Shown in pieces: positions 45,861-56,179 of a DNA stretch of 64,000 bases. The first letter of the stretch is position 1; the number at the start of each line of letters is the position of its first letter. Location: NCBI RefSeq assembly GCF_010731795.1, contig NZ_AP022591.1:1240001-1304000 (forward strand). The letters run 5' to 3'. Source of the stretch: Mycolicibacterium celeriflavum (GTDB taxonomy: Bacteria > Actinomycetota > Actinomycetes > Mycobacteriales > Mycobacteriaceae). The position numbers and the translations under genes are program-made. The notes beneath the pieces were generated by a model, which had not been told where the DNA came from, did not search any database, and saw only the letters and a program-made list of their open reading frames with translations.

Positions 45861-48203
45861 GGAAGTGACCCGGTAGACGTCGTACACGCCTTCCACATTG
45901 CGCACCACGTTGAGCACATGGCCGAGATGCTTGGGGTCGCCCATCTCGAAGGTGAACCTGCTGATCGCCACCCGATCGTTGGACGTCGTCACCGACGCGC
46001 TCAGAATGTTGACCTTCTCGTCGGCCAGCACCCGCGTCACATCGGACAGCAACCGGTGCCGGTCCAGCGCCTCGACCTGGATCGCGACCAAGAACACCGA
46101 CGACGGCGACGGCGCCCACTTCACCTCGATGATGCGCTCCGATTGCTCCTGCAGCGACCCGGCATTCGTGCAGTCGGTGCGGTGCACGCTGACGCCGCCG
46201 CCGCGCGTGACGAAACCCATGATGTTGTCGCCGGGCACCGGTGTGCAGCACTTGGCCAGTTTGGTCAGGACACCCGGGGCGCCGGGAACGGCCACCCCGA
46301 CATCGTCACTGGTGCGGTGGCGCACCGGCATCGTCGCAGGGGTGGAGCGCTCGGCGAGTTCATCAGAGGCTTCCTCGTCGCCGCCGACCTGGGCGACCAA
46401 CCGCTGCACCACATGCCGCGCCGAGACATGTCCCTCGCCCACCGCGGTGTAGAGCGCGGAGACGTCCACATACCGCAGTTCGCGGGCCAGCGCGCCCATC
46501 GATTCGGCGTTCATCAACCGCTGCAACGGAAGTCCGCCACGGCGGACCTCGCGGGCAATCGCGTCCTTACCCGCCTCGAGCGCCTCCTCCCGGCGCTCCT
46601 TGGCGAACCACTGCCGGATCTTCGCCTTCGCGCGTGGCGACACCACGAAGGTCTGCCAGTCGCGCGACGGGCCGGCATTGAGTGCCTTGGACGTGAAAAC
46701 CTCGACCACTTCCCCGTTTTCGAGCTTTCGCTCGAGTGCGACGAGGCGGCCGTTGACCCGTGCGCCGATGCATCGATGACCGACCTCGGTGTGCACCGCA
46801 TAGGCGAAGTCGACAGGGGTCGACCCGGTCGGCAGCGTGATGACGTCGCCCTTCGGGGTGAACACGAAAATCTCCTGCACCGCAAGGTCGTAGCGCAGCG
46901 ACTCCAGGAATTCGCCGGGGTCGGCGGCCTCACGCTGCCAGTCGAGAAGCTGTCGCATCCACGCCATGTCGTCGATCTCGGCCGACGAGTGCTGGTTCGG
47001 AACGCCGTTGCGGCCCTTGGTTTCCTTGTAACGCCAGTGCGCGGCGATGCCCAGTTCGGCGGTCTTGTGCATATCGTGCGTGCGGATCTGCACTTCCAGC
47101 GGTTTGCCCTCGGGCCCGACGACGGTGGTGTGCAACGACTGATAGACGCCGTAGCGCGGCTGCGCGATGTAGTCCTTGAACCGCCCGGCCATCGGCTGCC
47201 ACAGCGAATGGACGACGCCGAGAGCCGCGTAACAATCCCGGATCTCGTCGCAGAGGATGCGCACGCCGACCAGGTCGTGGATGTCGTCGAAGTCCCGGCC
47301 CTTGACGATCATCTTCTGATAGATCGACCAGTAGTGCTTGGGCCTTCCTTCCACGACCGCATCGATCTTCGACGCGCCCAGCGTCGCGTTGATCTCGGCG
47401 CGCACCTTGGCGAGATAGGTGTCGCGCGAGGGCGCCCGGTCGGCGACCAGCCGCACGATCTCCTCGTACTTCTTCGGATGCAGGATCGCAAACGCCAGGT
47501 CTTCGAGCTCCCACTTGACCGTTGCCATGCCCAGCCGATGCGCAAGCGGAGCAATCACTTCCAGCGTTTCGCGCGCCTTGCGAGCCTGCTTCTCGGGTGG
47601 CAGGAACCGCATGGTGCGCATGTTGTGCAGCCGGTCGGCCACCTTGATCACCAGCACGCGGGCGTCGCGCGCCATCGCGATGATCATCTTGCGGATGGTT
47701 TCGCCCTCGGCGGCGGTGCCCAGCGCCACCTTGTCCAGCTTGGTGACGCCGTCGACCAAATGACCGACCTCGGTGCCGAACTCCTCGGTCAGCGCTTCCA
47801 GCGTGTACCCGGTGTCCTCGACCGTGTCGTGCAACAGCGCCGCGATCAGCGTGGTGGTGTCCATACCGAGCTCGGCCAGGATGTTCGCCACCGCCAACGG
47901 GTGGGTGATGTACGGATCGCCCGAGCGGCGCAATTGATCGGCGTGGCGCTGTTCGGCGACCTCGTAGGCCCGCTGCAACAACTGCAGATTCGCCTTGGGG
48001 TAGATCTCTTTGTGGACCGCGACCAGCGGCTCGAGAACCGGGTTGATCGCGCTGCGCTGCGACGTCATCCGGCGCGCCAGCCGGGCGCGCACGCGCCGCG
48101 ACGCGCTCGCCGAGGCTTTCGGCGTCTCCGGAGTCTGCGGCTCGGCCTGCGGTGCCGGCGGCGGCGACTGCACGGCCTGGCCCGTGCCGGGTTCATCAGC
48201 CAT
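45852..48203 (-). CDS. relA: Bifunctional (p)ppGpp synthetase/hydrolase
   Basis: 783 residues; the single long RSH of mycobacteria. After a Pro/Ala-rich start, the HD hydrolase domain (H125-D126 in [12 protein letters not shown]), the synthetase domain ([31 protein letters not shown] landmark), TGS ([24 protein letters not shown]), a helical/zinc-finger-like region with [24 protein letters not shown], and a C-terminal ACT domain. Both active sites look intact. The ATG at 48203 has AGGAGG five bases upstream; a GTG two codons earlier is less likely. Last gene of the yajC-secD-secF-lipoprotein-apt-relA string. Confidence 0.96.
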   Translation of the reverse strand: MADEPGTGQAVQSPPPAPQAEPQTPETPKASASASRRVRARLARRMTSQRSAINPVLEPLVAVHKEIYPKANLQLLQRAYEVAEQRHADQLRRSGDPYITHPLAVANILAELGMDTTTLIAALLHDTVEDTGYTLEALTEEFGTEVGHLVDGVTKLDKVALGTAAEGETIRKMIIAMARDARVLVIKVADRLHNMRTMRFLPPEKQARKARETLEVIAPLAHRLGMATVKWELEDLAFAILHPKKYEEIVRLVADRAPSRDTYLAKVRAEINATLGASKIDAVVEGRPKHYWSIYQKMIVKGRDFDDIHDLVGVRILCDEIRDCYAALGVVHSLWQPMAGRFKDYIAQPRYGVYQSLHTTVVGPEGKPLEVQIRTHDMHKTAELGIAAHWRYKETKGRNGVPNQHSSAEIDDMAWMRQLLDWQREAADPGEFLESLRYDLAVQEIFVFTPKGDVITLPTGSTPVDFAYAVHTEVGHRCIGARVNGRLVALERKLENGEVVEVFTSKALNAGPSRDWQTFVVSPRAKAKIRQWFAKERREEALEAGKDAIAREVRRGGLPLQRLMNAESMGALARELRYVDVSALYTAVGEGHVSARHVVQRLVAQVGGDEEASDELAERSTPATMPVRHRTSDDVGVAVPGAPGVLTKLAKCCTPVPGDNIMGFVTRGGGVSVHRTDCTNAGSLQEQSERIIEVKWAPSPSSVFLVAIQVEALDRHRLLSDVTRVLADEKVNILSASVTTSNDRVAISRFTFEMGDPKHLGHVLNVVRNVEGVYDVYRVTSAA

Positions 48204-48246
48204 GGTCACCTCCTCCAGCGTTGCGGCCCGACTTCGAGGATATCCC

Positions 48247-48798
48247 TCAGACTCGGTGCAACGACGTGACCGGCAGCGGCTCGAGCAGCCGGCGACCGTT
48301 GAGGGCGGTCAGTTCGAGTAGTACCGCTGCACCGGTCACCGTCGCGCCGGCGTGCTGCAGCAATTTGACCGCTGCGGCCGCTGTTCCGCCGGTGGCCAGC
48401 ACATCGTCGATGATCAGCACGTTGCGGCCGCCGATGTCGATACCGTCGGCGGGGATCTCCAGCGTCGCGGTGCCGTATTCGAGCGAATAGGTCTCGCTGT
48501 GCACCGGCGGCGGCAGCTTGCCGCCCTTGCGGATCGCCAACACGCCCGTCCCCAGCCGCAGCGCGACCGCCGCACCGAGCAAGAAGCCGCGCGCGTCGAT
48601 GCCCGCCACCAGGTCGGCGCCGCCGGCAGCTTCGGCGAGCGCATCGGTGACCGCGGCCAGCCCGTGGCCGTCGGCCAACAGCGGAGTGAGGTCCTTGAAC
48701 GCGACGCCCGGTTCGGGGAAGTCGGCCACCTCTCGCATCCGCGCCGCGATCAGCGTCGAGATGTCTCCCGCCGACGACCGAGCGGGTCCATCGCTCAC
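48247..48798 (-). CDS. apt: Adenine phosphoribosyltransferase
   Basis: 183 residues from a GTG that overlaps the lipoprotein stop by four bases (GTGA). Salvages adenine to AMP with PRPP. Visible are [15 protein letters not shown] at the start, the [10 protein letters not shown] loop and the PRPP-binding [15 protein letters not shown]. Located 43 bases upstream of relA, the conserved actinobacterial apt-relA pair linking purine salvage and the stringent response. Confidence 0.94.
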   Translation of the reverse strand: MSDGPARSSAGDISTLIAARMREVADFPEPGVAFKDLTPLLADGHGLAAVTDALAEAAGGADLVAGIDARGFLLGAAVALRLGTGVLAIRKGGKLPPPVHSETYSLEYGTATLEIPADGIDIGGRNVLIIDDVLATGGTAAAAVKLLQHAGATVTGAAVLLELTALNGRRLLEPLPVTSLHRV

Positions 48799-50462
48799 TG
48801 CTCGAGCACCCAACGGTCCATGTTCCATCCCGCACCCCACCGGGTCGGGTTGCTACTGACCCCGAACATCTTCTTCGACGTCAGAACGGTGCGCTGCTGT
48901 CGGTACAGCGGCAGTGTCGGCATATCGGCCCACAGCACCGGACCGCCCTCGCCGAGCAGCCGGGCCAGCTCCTTGGGGTCGTTGGTGATGGCCATCGTCG
49001 CGATGATGCGGTCGATCTGCGGGTTGGAGTACCGCGGCAGGTTGTTGCCGTTGCCGGTGTGGAACTGGTACGCATCCACCGCCGACGACCCGCTCGACCC
49101 GCTGCCAGCCGCACCGCCGGTGCTGGCGAGGAGCACATCGATCTCGTTGTTGCGCAACGACAATGGACCCACGGTGTTGCTCGCGACATCCTCCACGGTG
49201 ATACCAGCCGGCGCGCATGCCTTGGCAATCGCCCCGACAGTGGCGGCCAGCCGCGCGTTGGGGCTGTGGTAGCCGATGCGCACCGTCAGCGGCCGCGCGT
49301 TGAGCGCAGCCCGTGCCGCCTCAGGGTTGGCGGCAACGAACTGCCCCGGTGCCGGCCCGCCTTCAGCCGCGCTGTACGCGTCCTCCGCGGCGGGGTTGAG
49401 ACGCGAGTTGGCGATGGGCACCTCGGCGTTGCGGGCGATCTCGTCGCGCGGCGTGCACAGGGCCAGCGCCCGGCGCGCCGGCGGAGCGGCCATCAGCCCC
49501 CGCGGTGCGAAGATGAGCTGTTCGATGCCGGCCGACGGGGAGTCGGTGCGCACGTAGTCGTCGGGCATGTTCAGCGTGCCCGACGAACCGGTGGCGATGT
49601 CGACGACGTCGTAAGCGCCCTGGTTGACCTTTTCCTGGATGTCGGCCCCGCGCGGCCACACCGTCACCGTTTCGGTCACGGGTTCGGCGCCCCACCACTT
49701 GTCGTTGGCGACCAACACGACCGCGCCGTCCTCGGTCACCGCGTCCAGCTTGTAGGGCCCCGACGACGGGAACTTCTTCAGGTCGAGGTCGGGTTTGAGG
49801 GTCCACCCGGTGTTCCAGACCTGGGCGATGCGCTCCACCGCCGGACCGTCGTTCTGCAGGATGGCCTTCGTGACGCCACCGTCGCCGAGCCCGAGCTGAT
49901 CGGCGATGACGTGCGACGGCATCATCGACGTCGCGGAGAACAGCTGGCCGAAGTCGACGAACCCGCGATCCGGCGCGAACGACACCCGCGCCTTCTTCTG
50001 TCCCGGCGTGCAATCCACTGACGCGATGTCGCTGTAACCGGCGCGGCTGGCGGCGTCGAAGGTTGCGAACCGGCCGGACTGCGACGCCCACGCCAGCACC
50101 AGATCGTCGCAGGTGATCGGCTTGCCGTCGGAGTACACCGCGTTGGCGTTGATCTCGTAGTCGAGCACCAGGGGTTGCCTGCCGACCACGGAAATGGTTC
50201 CGAAGTCGTGATCGCCGACGATCTGGCCGTCAGGTCCGTGGTAGTTGAATCCGGTCAGCACCCGCGCGAACGCCTGGGGGCCGCCGGAGGCGGCACCGGC
50301 GACGGTGTTGGTGTTGTAGGTGATCAGCGAGCCGTCGACGGCATAGTCGACGCTGTCGGCGGGGCTGGATGTACATGCCGACGCCAGCGCCGCGGCCAGC
50401 ATCAGAACTGACGCCAGCACGCCGCAGCGCCGCGCCGGGCCCAGCCTTTTGCCGACGGTCAT
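48795..50462 (-). CDS. ABC-type solute-binding lipoprotein (SBP family 5), Rv2585c homologue
   Basis: 555 residues. Signal peptide with lipobox LASAC (C30), then a peptide/nickel-type binding fold: [53 protein letters not shown] and a C-terminal lobe with [26 protein letters not shown]. No permease or ATPase gene adjoins it, so it is either an orphan binding protein or has another envelope role. Five bases separate it from secF upstream, and it overlaps apt downstream, a fixed position in this operon across mycobacteria (from memory). Confidence 0.9.
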   Translation of the reverse strand: MTVGKRLGPARRCGVLASVLMLAAALASACTSSPADSVDYAVDGSLITYNTNTVAGAASGGPQAFARVLTGFNYHGPDGQIVGDHDFGTISVVGRQPLVLDYEINANAVYSDGKPITCDDLVLAWASQSGRFATFDAASRAGYSDIASVDCTPGQKKARVSFAPDRGFVDFGQLFSATSMMPSHVIADQLGLGDGGVTKAILQNDGPAVERIAQVWNTGWTLKPDLDLKKFPSSGPYKLDAVTEDGAVVLVANDKWWGAEPVTETVTVWPRGADIQEKVNQGAYDVVDIATGSSGTLNMPDDYVRTDSPSAGIEQLIFAPRGLMAAPPARRALALCTPRDEIARNAEVPIANSRLNPAAEDAYSAAEGGPAPGQFVAANPEAARAALNARPLTVRIGYHSPNARLAATVGAIAKACAPAGITVEDVASNTVGPLSLRNNEIDVLLASTGGAAGSGSSGSSAVDAYQFHTGNGNNLPRYSNPQIDRIIATMAITNDPKELARLLGEGGPVLWADMPTLPLYRQQRTVLTSKKMFGVSSNPTRWGAGWNMDRWVLEQ

Positions 50463-50467
50463 CTCTC

Positions 50468-51736
50468 CTACCGCCGCCGGGCGTCGCGCTTACCCGACGG
50501 TCGCCCGGTCCGGCTGCCGGTCGGGCGCACCGGTCGCGCACCCGGCGCCGGTTTGTCCGGCGGCGGCGTCGTGTCGGCCCGTGGGCCGGTGGTGGCGGCG
50601 ACGGTCTCCGGTTCCTCGGCGGTGCCGGTTGCTTCCTCTGCTTGCGAGGCTCGCGCCGTCGCGCCCTTGCGGCGGTTCATCACCCGGCGGGTGTGGTTGC
50701 GCACCAGTTCGGTCCGCTCCCGCAACGTCACCAGCAGCGGGGTGGCGAAGTAGATCGACGAGTAGGTCCCGACGATGACGCCGACCAACTGCACCAGTGC
50801 CAGGTCCATCAGCGTGCCCACGCCCAACAGCCACACCGCCACGACCATCAGCGCCACGATCGGCAACACCGAGATGAGGCTGGTGTTGATCGAGCGCATG
50901 AAGGTCTGGTTGACGGCGAGGTTTGCGTGTTCGGCGAACGTGCGCCGCGTCGTGTGTTCGAAGCCCTGAGTGTTCTCCTCGACCTTGTCGAACACGATGA
51001 CGGTGTCGTACAGCGAAAAGCCGAGGATGGTGAGCAGGCCGATCACGGTCGCCGGGGTCACCTCGAAGCCGACGAGTGAGTACACCCCTGCCGTCACCAC
51101 GAGGTCGAACACCAGGGTGGCCAGTGCCGCCACCGCCATGTAGCGCTCATAGCGCACGGTGATGTAGATGGCCGCCAGGACCAGGAACACCACCAAGGCG
51201 ATCAAAGCCTTCTGGGTGATCTGGCCGCCCCAGGTTTCCGACACCGCCGAATCGCTGATCGCCTGCTTGCTCGGCTGGCCGTCGGCACCCTTGGGCTTGA
51301 AAGCCTCGAACAGCGCGGTGCGCAGTTCCTCGGTCTCGGGGTTGGTCAGGTGCTCGGACCGGATCTGCACGGTGGCCGATCCGCCGCTGCCGACGACCAC
51401 CACCGACTCCGGGCTCTTGCCGAGTGTCTTGCTGAACACGTCCTCGACCTGTTGGGTCGTCACGGTGCCCGTCGCTGTCGCCGTCGGCATCGACACCTTG
51501 GTGCCGCCTTCGAAGTCGATGCCGAAGGTGAAGCCGCGCAACAGCATGCTGGCCAGGCAGATCGCGACGATGACACCGCTGACCGTGTACCACAGCTTGC
51601 GTTTGCCGATGACCTCGAACGCACCGGTGCCGGTGTAGAGCCGGACGAAGAACCCGTGCCGCGGCGTTGCGGCCGCGAGGTCGGGCGCCTCCACCGCGCT
51701 GCTCTGCTGTTCGTCCGCTGACTGCTTGGCCGCCAT
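50468..51736 (-). CDS. secF: Protein translocase subunit SecF
   Basis: 422 residues, six membrane helices. The periplasmic P1 region begins FGIDFEGGTKVSM; the second half carries GFSLYDTVIVFDKVEEN and the NQTFMRSINTSL segments of SecF. A basic Thr/Pro/Arg-rich C-terminal tail (about 60 residues from TRRVMNRRKGA) is longer than in E. coli. With SecD it uses proton motive force to complete protein export. The ATG at 51736 is four bases after the secD stop. Confidence 0.95.
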   Translation of the reverse strand: MAAKQSADEQQSSAVEAPDLAAATPRHGFFVRLYTGTGAFEVIGKRKLWYTVSGVIVAICLASMLLRGFTFGIDFEGGTKVSMPTATATGTVTTQQVEDVFSKTLGKSPESVVVVGSGGSATVQIRSEHLTNPETEELRTALFEAFKPKGADGQPSKQAISDSAVSETWGGQITQKALIALVVFLVLAAIYITVRYERYMAVAALATLVFDLVVTAGVYSLVGFEVTPATVIGLLTILGFSLYDTVIVFDKVEENTQGFEHTTRRTFAEHANLAVNQTFMRSINTSLISVLPIVALMVVAVWLLGVGTLMDLALVQLVGVIVGTYSSIYFATPLLVTLRERTELVRNHTRRVMNRRKGATARASQAEEATGTAEEPETVAATTGPRADTTPPPDKPAPGARPVRPTGSRTGRPSGKRDARRR

Positions 51737-51740
51737 GTGT

Positions 51741-53531
51741 TTAATCCCGTCCCGTCGCATGCGCGGCTGCCCGCCGCTCCCTGGCGATCTGCTGCACCGC
51801 ACCGAGTCCGTTCAGTGAAGGCTTGGCCAGGGTCGGCGACTTCGACGCCATGTACACCAGCGGCCACGTCACCAGGAAGACCACCACCACGTCGAGAACG
51901 GTGGTCAGGCCCAAGGTGAACGCGAAGCCCTTGACCTGGCCCACGGCGAGGATGTACAGCACCACCGCGGCAAGCAGTGTCACCGCGTTGCCGGAGACGA
52001 TCGTCTTACGCGCGCGTGCCCAGCCGCGCGGTACGGCCGACCGGAACGAACGCCCTTCGCGGATCTCGTCTTTGATGCGTTCGAAGAACACCACGAAGGA
52101 GTCCGCCGTCATGCCGATACCGATGATCAGACCGGCGATGCCGGCCAGGTCGAGCGTGTAACCGATCCATCGGCCGAGCAACACCAGAATCGCGTAAACC
52201 ATTGCGCCGGAAGCGATCAGCGACAGTGCAGTCAGTACGCCCAGCATCCGGTAGTAGAGCAGGGAGTAGAGCAGCACCAACGCCAGCCCGACGGCACCGG
52301 CGATCAGGCCGGCCCGCAACGACGACAGACCCAGTGTGGCGGAGACGGTTTCAGCCTCCGACGCCTCGAACGACAACGGCAGCGAGCCGTACTTCAACAC
52401 GTTGGCCAATTCGCGCGCGGTCTGCTGAGTGAACTGACCGGTGATCTGGGTGCGTCCGCCCGGGATCGCCTCCCGGATCTCGGGTGCGCTCATCACCTTC
52501 GAGTCGAGCACGAACGCGGTCTGGGTGCCGACGTTGGCGGCGGTGAAATCCGCCCAGATCTTGGCGCCCTCGCTCTTGAACTGCACGTCGACGACGTATT
52601 CGCCACGCTGCTGGTCGAGACCGGACGTGGCGTCCTCGATCTGCTCGCCGCTGAGGATGGACTTGTCCAGCAGATAGACCTGGCTGCCGTCGTCAGAGCA
52701 GGTGACGAGCGGAAGGTTCGGATCGTCGTTGCCAGCGAGGACGTCTTCCTCGTCGCACCGGGTGGCCTGGAACTGCATGGCCAGGATCTGGATCTGCTGA
52801 TCGGTGCTCTGCCGCAACTGCTTCTCGTCGGCGATGCGCTGCTCCAGCGGAAGATCCTCCGGGGACTGCGGCTCAGCCTGCGTCGGCGCGGGCGCGGGAG
52901 GTGCCGGCGACGGCGCTGGAGTGGGCGGCGGCTCGGGTGCCGGTTGCGCCGGCGGTTCCTGCGGATAGGGCCGCGGCTGCGGGGCCGGCGGCACCGCCGG
53001 GGCCGCGGGCGGCGCCGACGGTGGCTCGCCTGGCTGCGTCGGGGCGCCGGGCTCAGCGGGTGCGCCCGGCGGTTGGCCGGGCATCATCGGGCCAGCCGGT
53101 GGTGCGCCCGGCGGGGCTTCTTCCGTCGGTGGCTGCTCGCCGGGCGGTTCCGCGGGGATGACGTGGATGACCGGCCGGATGTACAGCCGCGCGGTCTGGC
53201 CCAGGTTGCGGGCATCGCTGCTCTCGCTGCCCGGCACCGTGATGACGAGGTTGTTGCCGTCGATGATCACTTCGGAACCCGAGACCCCGAGCCCGTTGAC
53301 ACGGTCGTTGATGATCTGCTGCGCCTGGTTCAGCGCGTCACGGGTCGGCGGCGACCCGTCGGGCGTGCGTGCGGTCAGGGTGACGCGGGTACCGCCCTGC
53401 AGGTCGATGCCGAGTTTCGGCTCGGCCTCCTTGTCCCCGGTCAGAAAGACCAGGCAGTAGGCGCCGACCAGCAACACAAGAAACAGCGACAGGTAGCGGG
53501 CAGGGTGCACCGGCGTCGAAGACGATGCCAC
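51741..53531 (-). CDS. secD: Protein translocase subunit SecD with a Pro-rich insertion
   Basis: 596 residues. N-terminal helix (13-30), the [12 protein letters not shown] motif of P1, [13 protein letters not shown], then a roughly 100-residue Pro/Ala/Glu/Gln-rich stretch (about 126-224) that interrupts the extracytoplasmic domain, followed by the usual ATFQ-type P1 head, and the C-terminal five-helix part with [24 protein letters not shown]. Partner of SecF. The Pro-rich insert is far longer than in enteric SecD and should project outside the membrane. 78 bases downstream of yajC. Confidence 0.95.
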   Translation of the reverse strand: MASSSTPVHPARYLSLFLVLLVGAYCLVFLTGDKEAEPKLGIDLQGGTRVTLTARTPDGSPPTRDALNQAQQIINDRVNGLGVSGSEVIIDGNNLVITVPGSESSDARNLGQTARLYIRPVIHVIPAEPPGEQPPTEEAPPGAPPAGPMMPGQPPGAPAEPGAPTQPGEPPSAPPAAPAVPPAPQPRPYPQEPPAQPAPEPPPTPAPSPAPPAPAPTQAEPQSPEDLPLEQRIADEKQLRQSTDQQIQILAMQFQATRCDEEDVLAGNDDPNLPLVTCSDDGSQVYLLDKSILSGEQIEDATSGLDQQRGEYVVDVQFKSEGAKIWADFTAANVGTQTAFVLDSKVMSAPEIREAIPGGRTQITGQFTQQTARELANVLKYGSLPLSFEASEAETVSATLGLSSLRAGLIAGAVGLALVLLYSLLYYRMLGVLTALSLIASGAMVYAILVLLGRWIGYTLDLAGIAGLIIGIGMTADSFVVFFERIKDEIREGRSFRSAVPRGWARARKTIVSGNAVTLLAAVVLYILAVGQVKGFAFTLGLTTVLDVVVVFLVTWPLVYMASKSPTLAKPSLNGLGAVQQIARERRAAAHATGRD

Positions 53532-53609
53532 GTTTCCTCAGGTCTCCTCGAGATCGGTTCGTCAGCACCGCAAGGGTACGGGCTCTAGCTGTGTCTTCGG
53601 GCTTCGGAC

Positions 53610-53945
53610 TCAGCCGTCGGTCTTGGTGTTCGGGCTTTCGGTGAGCTCGGTGGCCGTCGACTCGGGCTCGACATCCTCGAATTCGTCGTCCTCGGTGATG
53701 CGGTCGCGCACGGCGAGCTTCATCCAGGTGGTGACGACGCCGGGCGCGATCTCCAACTCGACTTCGTCCTCGGTGATGCCGGTGATGGTTCCGACGAGGC
53801 CCGACGTGGTGTGCACGCGGTCCCCGGTTTGGAGCGAATCGTGCAGGTCGATGGTGGCCTGCATCGCCTTTTTCTGGCGACGCGACGCGAAGAACATGAA
53901 CGCGCCCAGCGCGATGAGCAAGGGCAGGAAAATGACCAGATCCAT
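53610..53945 (-). CDS. yajC: Preprotein translocase accessory subunit YajC
   Basis: 111 residues: one N-terminal transmembrane helix (about 3-20), a basic patch RRQKKAM, then the conserved cytoplasmic SLQTGDRVHTTSGLVGTITGITEDEVELEIAPGVV small barrel and an acidic, Thr-rich tail. Forms a complex with SecDF. First gene of the leftward secretion/stringent-response operon; its promoter should lie in 53946-54072, which has no gene. Confidence 0.94.
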   Translation of the reverse strand: MDLVIFLPLLIALGAFMFFASRRQKKAMQATIDLHDSLQTGDRVHTTSGLVGTITGITEDEVELEIAPGVVTTWMKLAVRDRITEDDEFEDVEPESTATELTESPNTKTDG

Positions 53946-54072
53946 GGCAACAAAGTCTTTCGTTAGGTCTTGTGATCACGGCGCAGCGACAGTAGGGCCG
54001 CGCGCCCATAACTGACCAGTGTGCCATTGCGAGCGTCCGCGGCGATGGGCCCGCCCTCCCGAGCCCTCGCGG

Positions 54073-54117
54073 TTTGTGGAGTCTTAGCGGCGCTCACCGC
54101 CGGTGCGGCTCCACAAA
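54073..54117. terminator. Hairpin downstream of the P450-like gene
   Basis: TTTGTGGAG (54073-54081) pairs with CTCCACAAA (54109-54117), with an inner GCGG/CCGC pair (54087-54090, 54097-54100). It begins four bases after the stop of the leftward P450-like gene and lies upstream of yajC, insulating the two. Confidence 0.6.
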
Positions 54118-54121
54118 TCAC

Positions 54122-54430
54122 TCAGAAGGTGACCGCGCCCACCAACGTGGCGACGAAACGATGGATGTCGTCGGCGGTGAGTTCGACGCCGTCGACCTCG
54201 AGGTCGATCAGGTGTGAAAGAAGGTCGTCGGTCGGCTTCCAGCAGCGCTCGGCGATCATCACATCGACGTACTGGTACAGCGCTTCTTCGTCGTGCGGCG
54301 TCATCGGACCGGCGGCCCATCGGGCGAACATCGGCCAGTCCTCTTCAGGGAAGCCGAGTGCGTCACACACCGCGGTTGCTGAATGCTGGCGTGCGGCAAT
54401 GGAATCCGTGATGCCATGCCTCTCGGACAT
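54122..54430 (-). CDS. Stand-alone cytochrome P450-like fragment, no haem-binding region
   Basis: 102 residues from an ATG with AGGAG eight bases upstream. It reads like the middle of a bacterial P450: SATAVCDALGFPEEDWPMFARWAAG (E/F helix region) and DDLLSHLIDLEVDGVELTADDIHRFVATLVGAVTF (G to early I helix). It stops exactly where the I-helix oxygen-activation motif AGxxT would follow, and has no ExxR or Cys-ligand loop, so it cannot be a haem enzyme. It has its own ribosome site, a TATATAAC promoter-like box and a downstream hairpin, arguing for an expressed small protein rather than debris. Decayed P450 remains the alternative. Confidence 0.65.
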   Translation of the reverse strand: MSERHGITDSIAARQHSATAVCDALGFPEEDWPMFARWAAGPMTPHDEEALYQYVDVMIAERCWKPTDDLLSHLIDLEVDGVELTADDIHRFVATLVGAVTF

Positions 54431-54486
54431 ACCAGCCTCTCCTGCGAAATAAGTGAAAGTCGCCTGTCGGATGTCACCGAGGCGAG

Positions 54487-54494
54487 TGTTATAT
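54487..54494 (-). promoter_or_regulatory. Probable -10 element of the P450-like gene
   Basis: TATATAAC on the minus strand, 57 bases before the start codon, is a strong TANNNT-type -10 in an otherwise GC-rich stretch. The rest of 54431-54609 shows no gene. Confidence 0.45.
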
Positions 54495-54609
54495 AGGCAG
54501 GCTAGCTTCTGTGGCGGCCCCGTTCAGTCACGCAGATCACAACGGCCTGGTGAGACTCGTCGCACGGGCGCGGATGTGGGATCTACATCACCCGAGTCCG
54601 GTCACGACG

Positions 54610-54656
54610 AGACGCAAAGTGCCCCGACACCCAGCGTGTCGGGGCACTTTGCGTCT
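54610..54656. terminator. 21-bp perfect hairpin downstream of the membrane-protein gene
   Basis: Positions 54610-54630 are exactly complementary to 54636-54656 around the 5-base loop CCAGC. It lies 24 bases past the stop of the leftward membrane-protein gene (54680). It has the longest perfect stem I found in the window. Confidence 0.85.
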
Positions 54657-54679
54657 GTTACAGAACCGCTCGCGCGGGA

Positions 54680-55426
54680 TTACCGGTGCGCGAAGCGGCT
54701 TCCGCGACTCCCGCCACCGCTGCGGAACCTGTCCAGCAGGCTGCGGCGGCGCGGCGGCGGCGTGGTGTCGGCCGCGGGTTCGATGACCTCGGTTCGCTGC
54801 TCGGCCATCGCGGGCTGATCTGTCGATGTAGTGCGCTGCTCGGCCATCGCGTGCTCGCCCACAACAGGAGCCGGTTCGGCGACAGTGTGAGCCGGCTGCT
54901 CGGCAACCGCGCCCGCAGCCACTGGACGGTCCGCCCACTCGACGTCGCGGACGCTACGCACCGAGATCCGCCCCAGCGCGGCCGCGCCGAGGAACACGAT
55001 CAGCGCGCCCAGCCCGTAGAAGTACGTCAACTCGAGAGCGACCTCCTTGCCCTCGGTCGCGGCGACGGGCACACCCGCATCGCCGATTCCCAAGGGTCCG
55101 GCCAGGGCACGGCCGATGATGAACCACGCGCCGCCCGCGACGGCCAGCCAACCGCCCAGCATCGCGGTCGCGCGGTTACGCGACATGAGCAGAAGCAAGC
55201 CGCCCAGCACGGTCACCACGCCCGGCAGCACCTCCAGCCAGCCACGCCCGGTCGTCCACGTCCATGCCTGATCCGGGCTGAACGCGAAATTGAACAACGG
55301 GCCGACGAATGGAGCCAGCGCGCCCCACGCGCCTAACAGAATCAACAGGAAACCGCTCATGGCACCGCGGCTGCGCGGCATCCGCATCCGCCCACCCCGC
55401 GGCCGTACACGCGTATCGGTCATCAT
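54680..55426 (-). CDS. Four-helix membrane protein with a long charged C-terminal tail
   Basis: 248 residues. Basic N-terminus, four hydrophobic segments (about 22-44, 65-82, 88-108 and 134-152), the second loop containing FSPDQAWTWTTGRGWLEVLPG, then about 95 residues of Ala/Glu/Pro/Thr-rich cytoplasmic tail holding a repeated AMAEQRT(T/E) motif and an Arg/Gly-rich end (RRRSLLDRFRSGGGSRGSRFAHR). AGGAGG lies directly before the ATG. Related to uncharacterised mycobacterial membrane proteins; no function assigned. Confidence 0.78.
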   Translation of the reverse strand: MMTDTRVRPRGGRMRMPRSRGAMSGFLLILLGAWGALAPFVGPLFNFAFSPDQAWTWTTGRGWLEVLPGVVTVLGGLLLLMSRNRATAMLGGWLAVAGGAWFIIGRALAGPLGIGDAGVPVAATEGKEVALELTYFYGLGALIVFLGAAALGRISVRSVRDVEWADRPVAAGAVAEQPAHTVAEPAPVVGEHAMAEQRTTSTDQPAMAEQRTEVIEPAADTTPPPRRRSLLDRFRSGGGSRGSRFAHR

Positions 55427-55496
55427 GCCTCCTAGGTCGCTGGCTGATTACCCACGCTGACGGCCGCGTAACCGGTGTTTGGCTACCTTTGGCCGT

Positions 55497-56123
55497 ATGC
55501 GACTCGACGGTGACGCAGCCCGCCGCGTCGTGGCCGACGCCTGGGAGCGCTGGGCACGACGATGCACGCAACTCACGGCGGAGGAATGGGCGGCCCCGAC
55601 GCGCTGCGACGGATGGAATGTCGCGGCACTGCTCGCCCACGTCACTCCCGAACCGGCGATGTTCGACCGGTTCGCCGACGCGGTCATCGACGCGCCCGCC
55701 GAGATCACGGATGCGGCAGTGCTGCTACGCCGCTTCAACGAACCCGACGGGGCTGCCAACACGCAAGCCGACAGCCTCGCCGAGGCGGCGGTGTCGCAGG
55801 CAGCGGCGCTGACCCCGCAGACCGCGGCCGACCGGTTCACCGAATGCGCCCTGATCTTGCGCGCCACCCCGATGTCGGCCGACACCACGATCGCTTATCC
55901 GTTCGTCGGCAGCACCACGTTGGCGGTCGTCGCCGAGACCGCCTTGATGGAGGCGACGGTGCACCTGCTCGATCTCGCGGACGCGGTCGGCGACGTCGAA
56001 CCATCCACCGAAGCGTTGACGGCGACGCGCGACCTGCTGATCGCCGTCCCGGACCCCACCGCCGCGATCGACGTGCTCGCGGGACGCTCAGCGCCGGAAG
56101 CAGCCGTCCCGGCGAACCGCTGA
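55497..56123 (+). CDS. DinB/maleylpyruvate isomerase-fold protein
   Basis: 208 residues. The four-helix-bundle signature of mycothiol-dependent maleylpyruvate isomerase-type proteins is present: LTAEEWAAPTRCDGWNVAALLAHV with the metal-type His, and a later ALMEATVHLLDLADAVG segment carrying E and H ligands. The family uses mycothiol or similar thiols; the substrate here is unknown. Start at the ATG at 55497. Divergent from the membrane-protein gene with 70 bases between starts. Confidence 0.83.
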   Translation: MRLDGDAARRVVADAWERWARRCTQLTAEEWAAPTRCDGWNVAALLAHVTPEPAMFDRFADAVIDAPAEITDAAVLLRRFNEPDGAANTQADSLAEAAVSQAAALTPQTAADRFTECALILRATPMSADTTIAYPFVGSTTLAVVAETALMEATVHLLDLADAVGDVEPSTEALTATRDLLIAVPDPTAAIDVLAGRSAPEAAVPANR

Positions 56124-56179
56124 CCAGGCGTTACGCCGGCACGGGAGACCGGTCGCATTGCCCACGGACATCAGGAATA

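Noticed and set aside
45759..48269. An 836-codon plus-strand open frame opposite relA
   Set aside because: Antisense shadow of relA; no motifs, no ribosome site, His/Arg-rich composition.
53946..54121. A gabT-like gene between yajC and the carboxylic acid reductase, as in M. tuberculosis
   Set aside because: No aminotransferase sequence is present; the interval holds a hairpin, the P450-like gene, a membrane protein and a DinB/MPI-type gene instead.
54122..54430. Calling the gene a functional cytochrome P450
   Set aside because: No I-helix AGxxT, ExxR or Cys-ligand loop; only a middle fragment is present.
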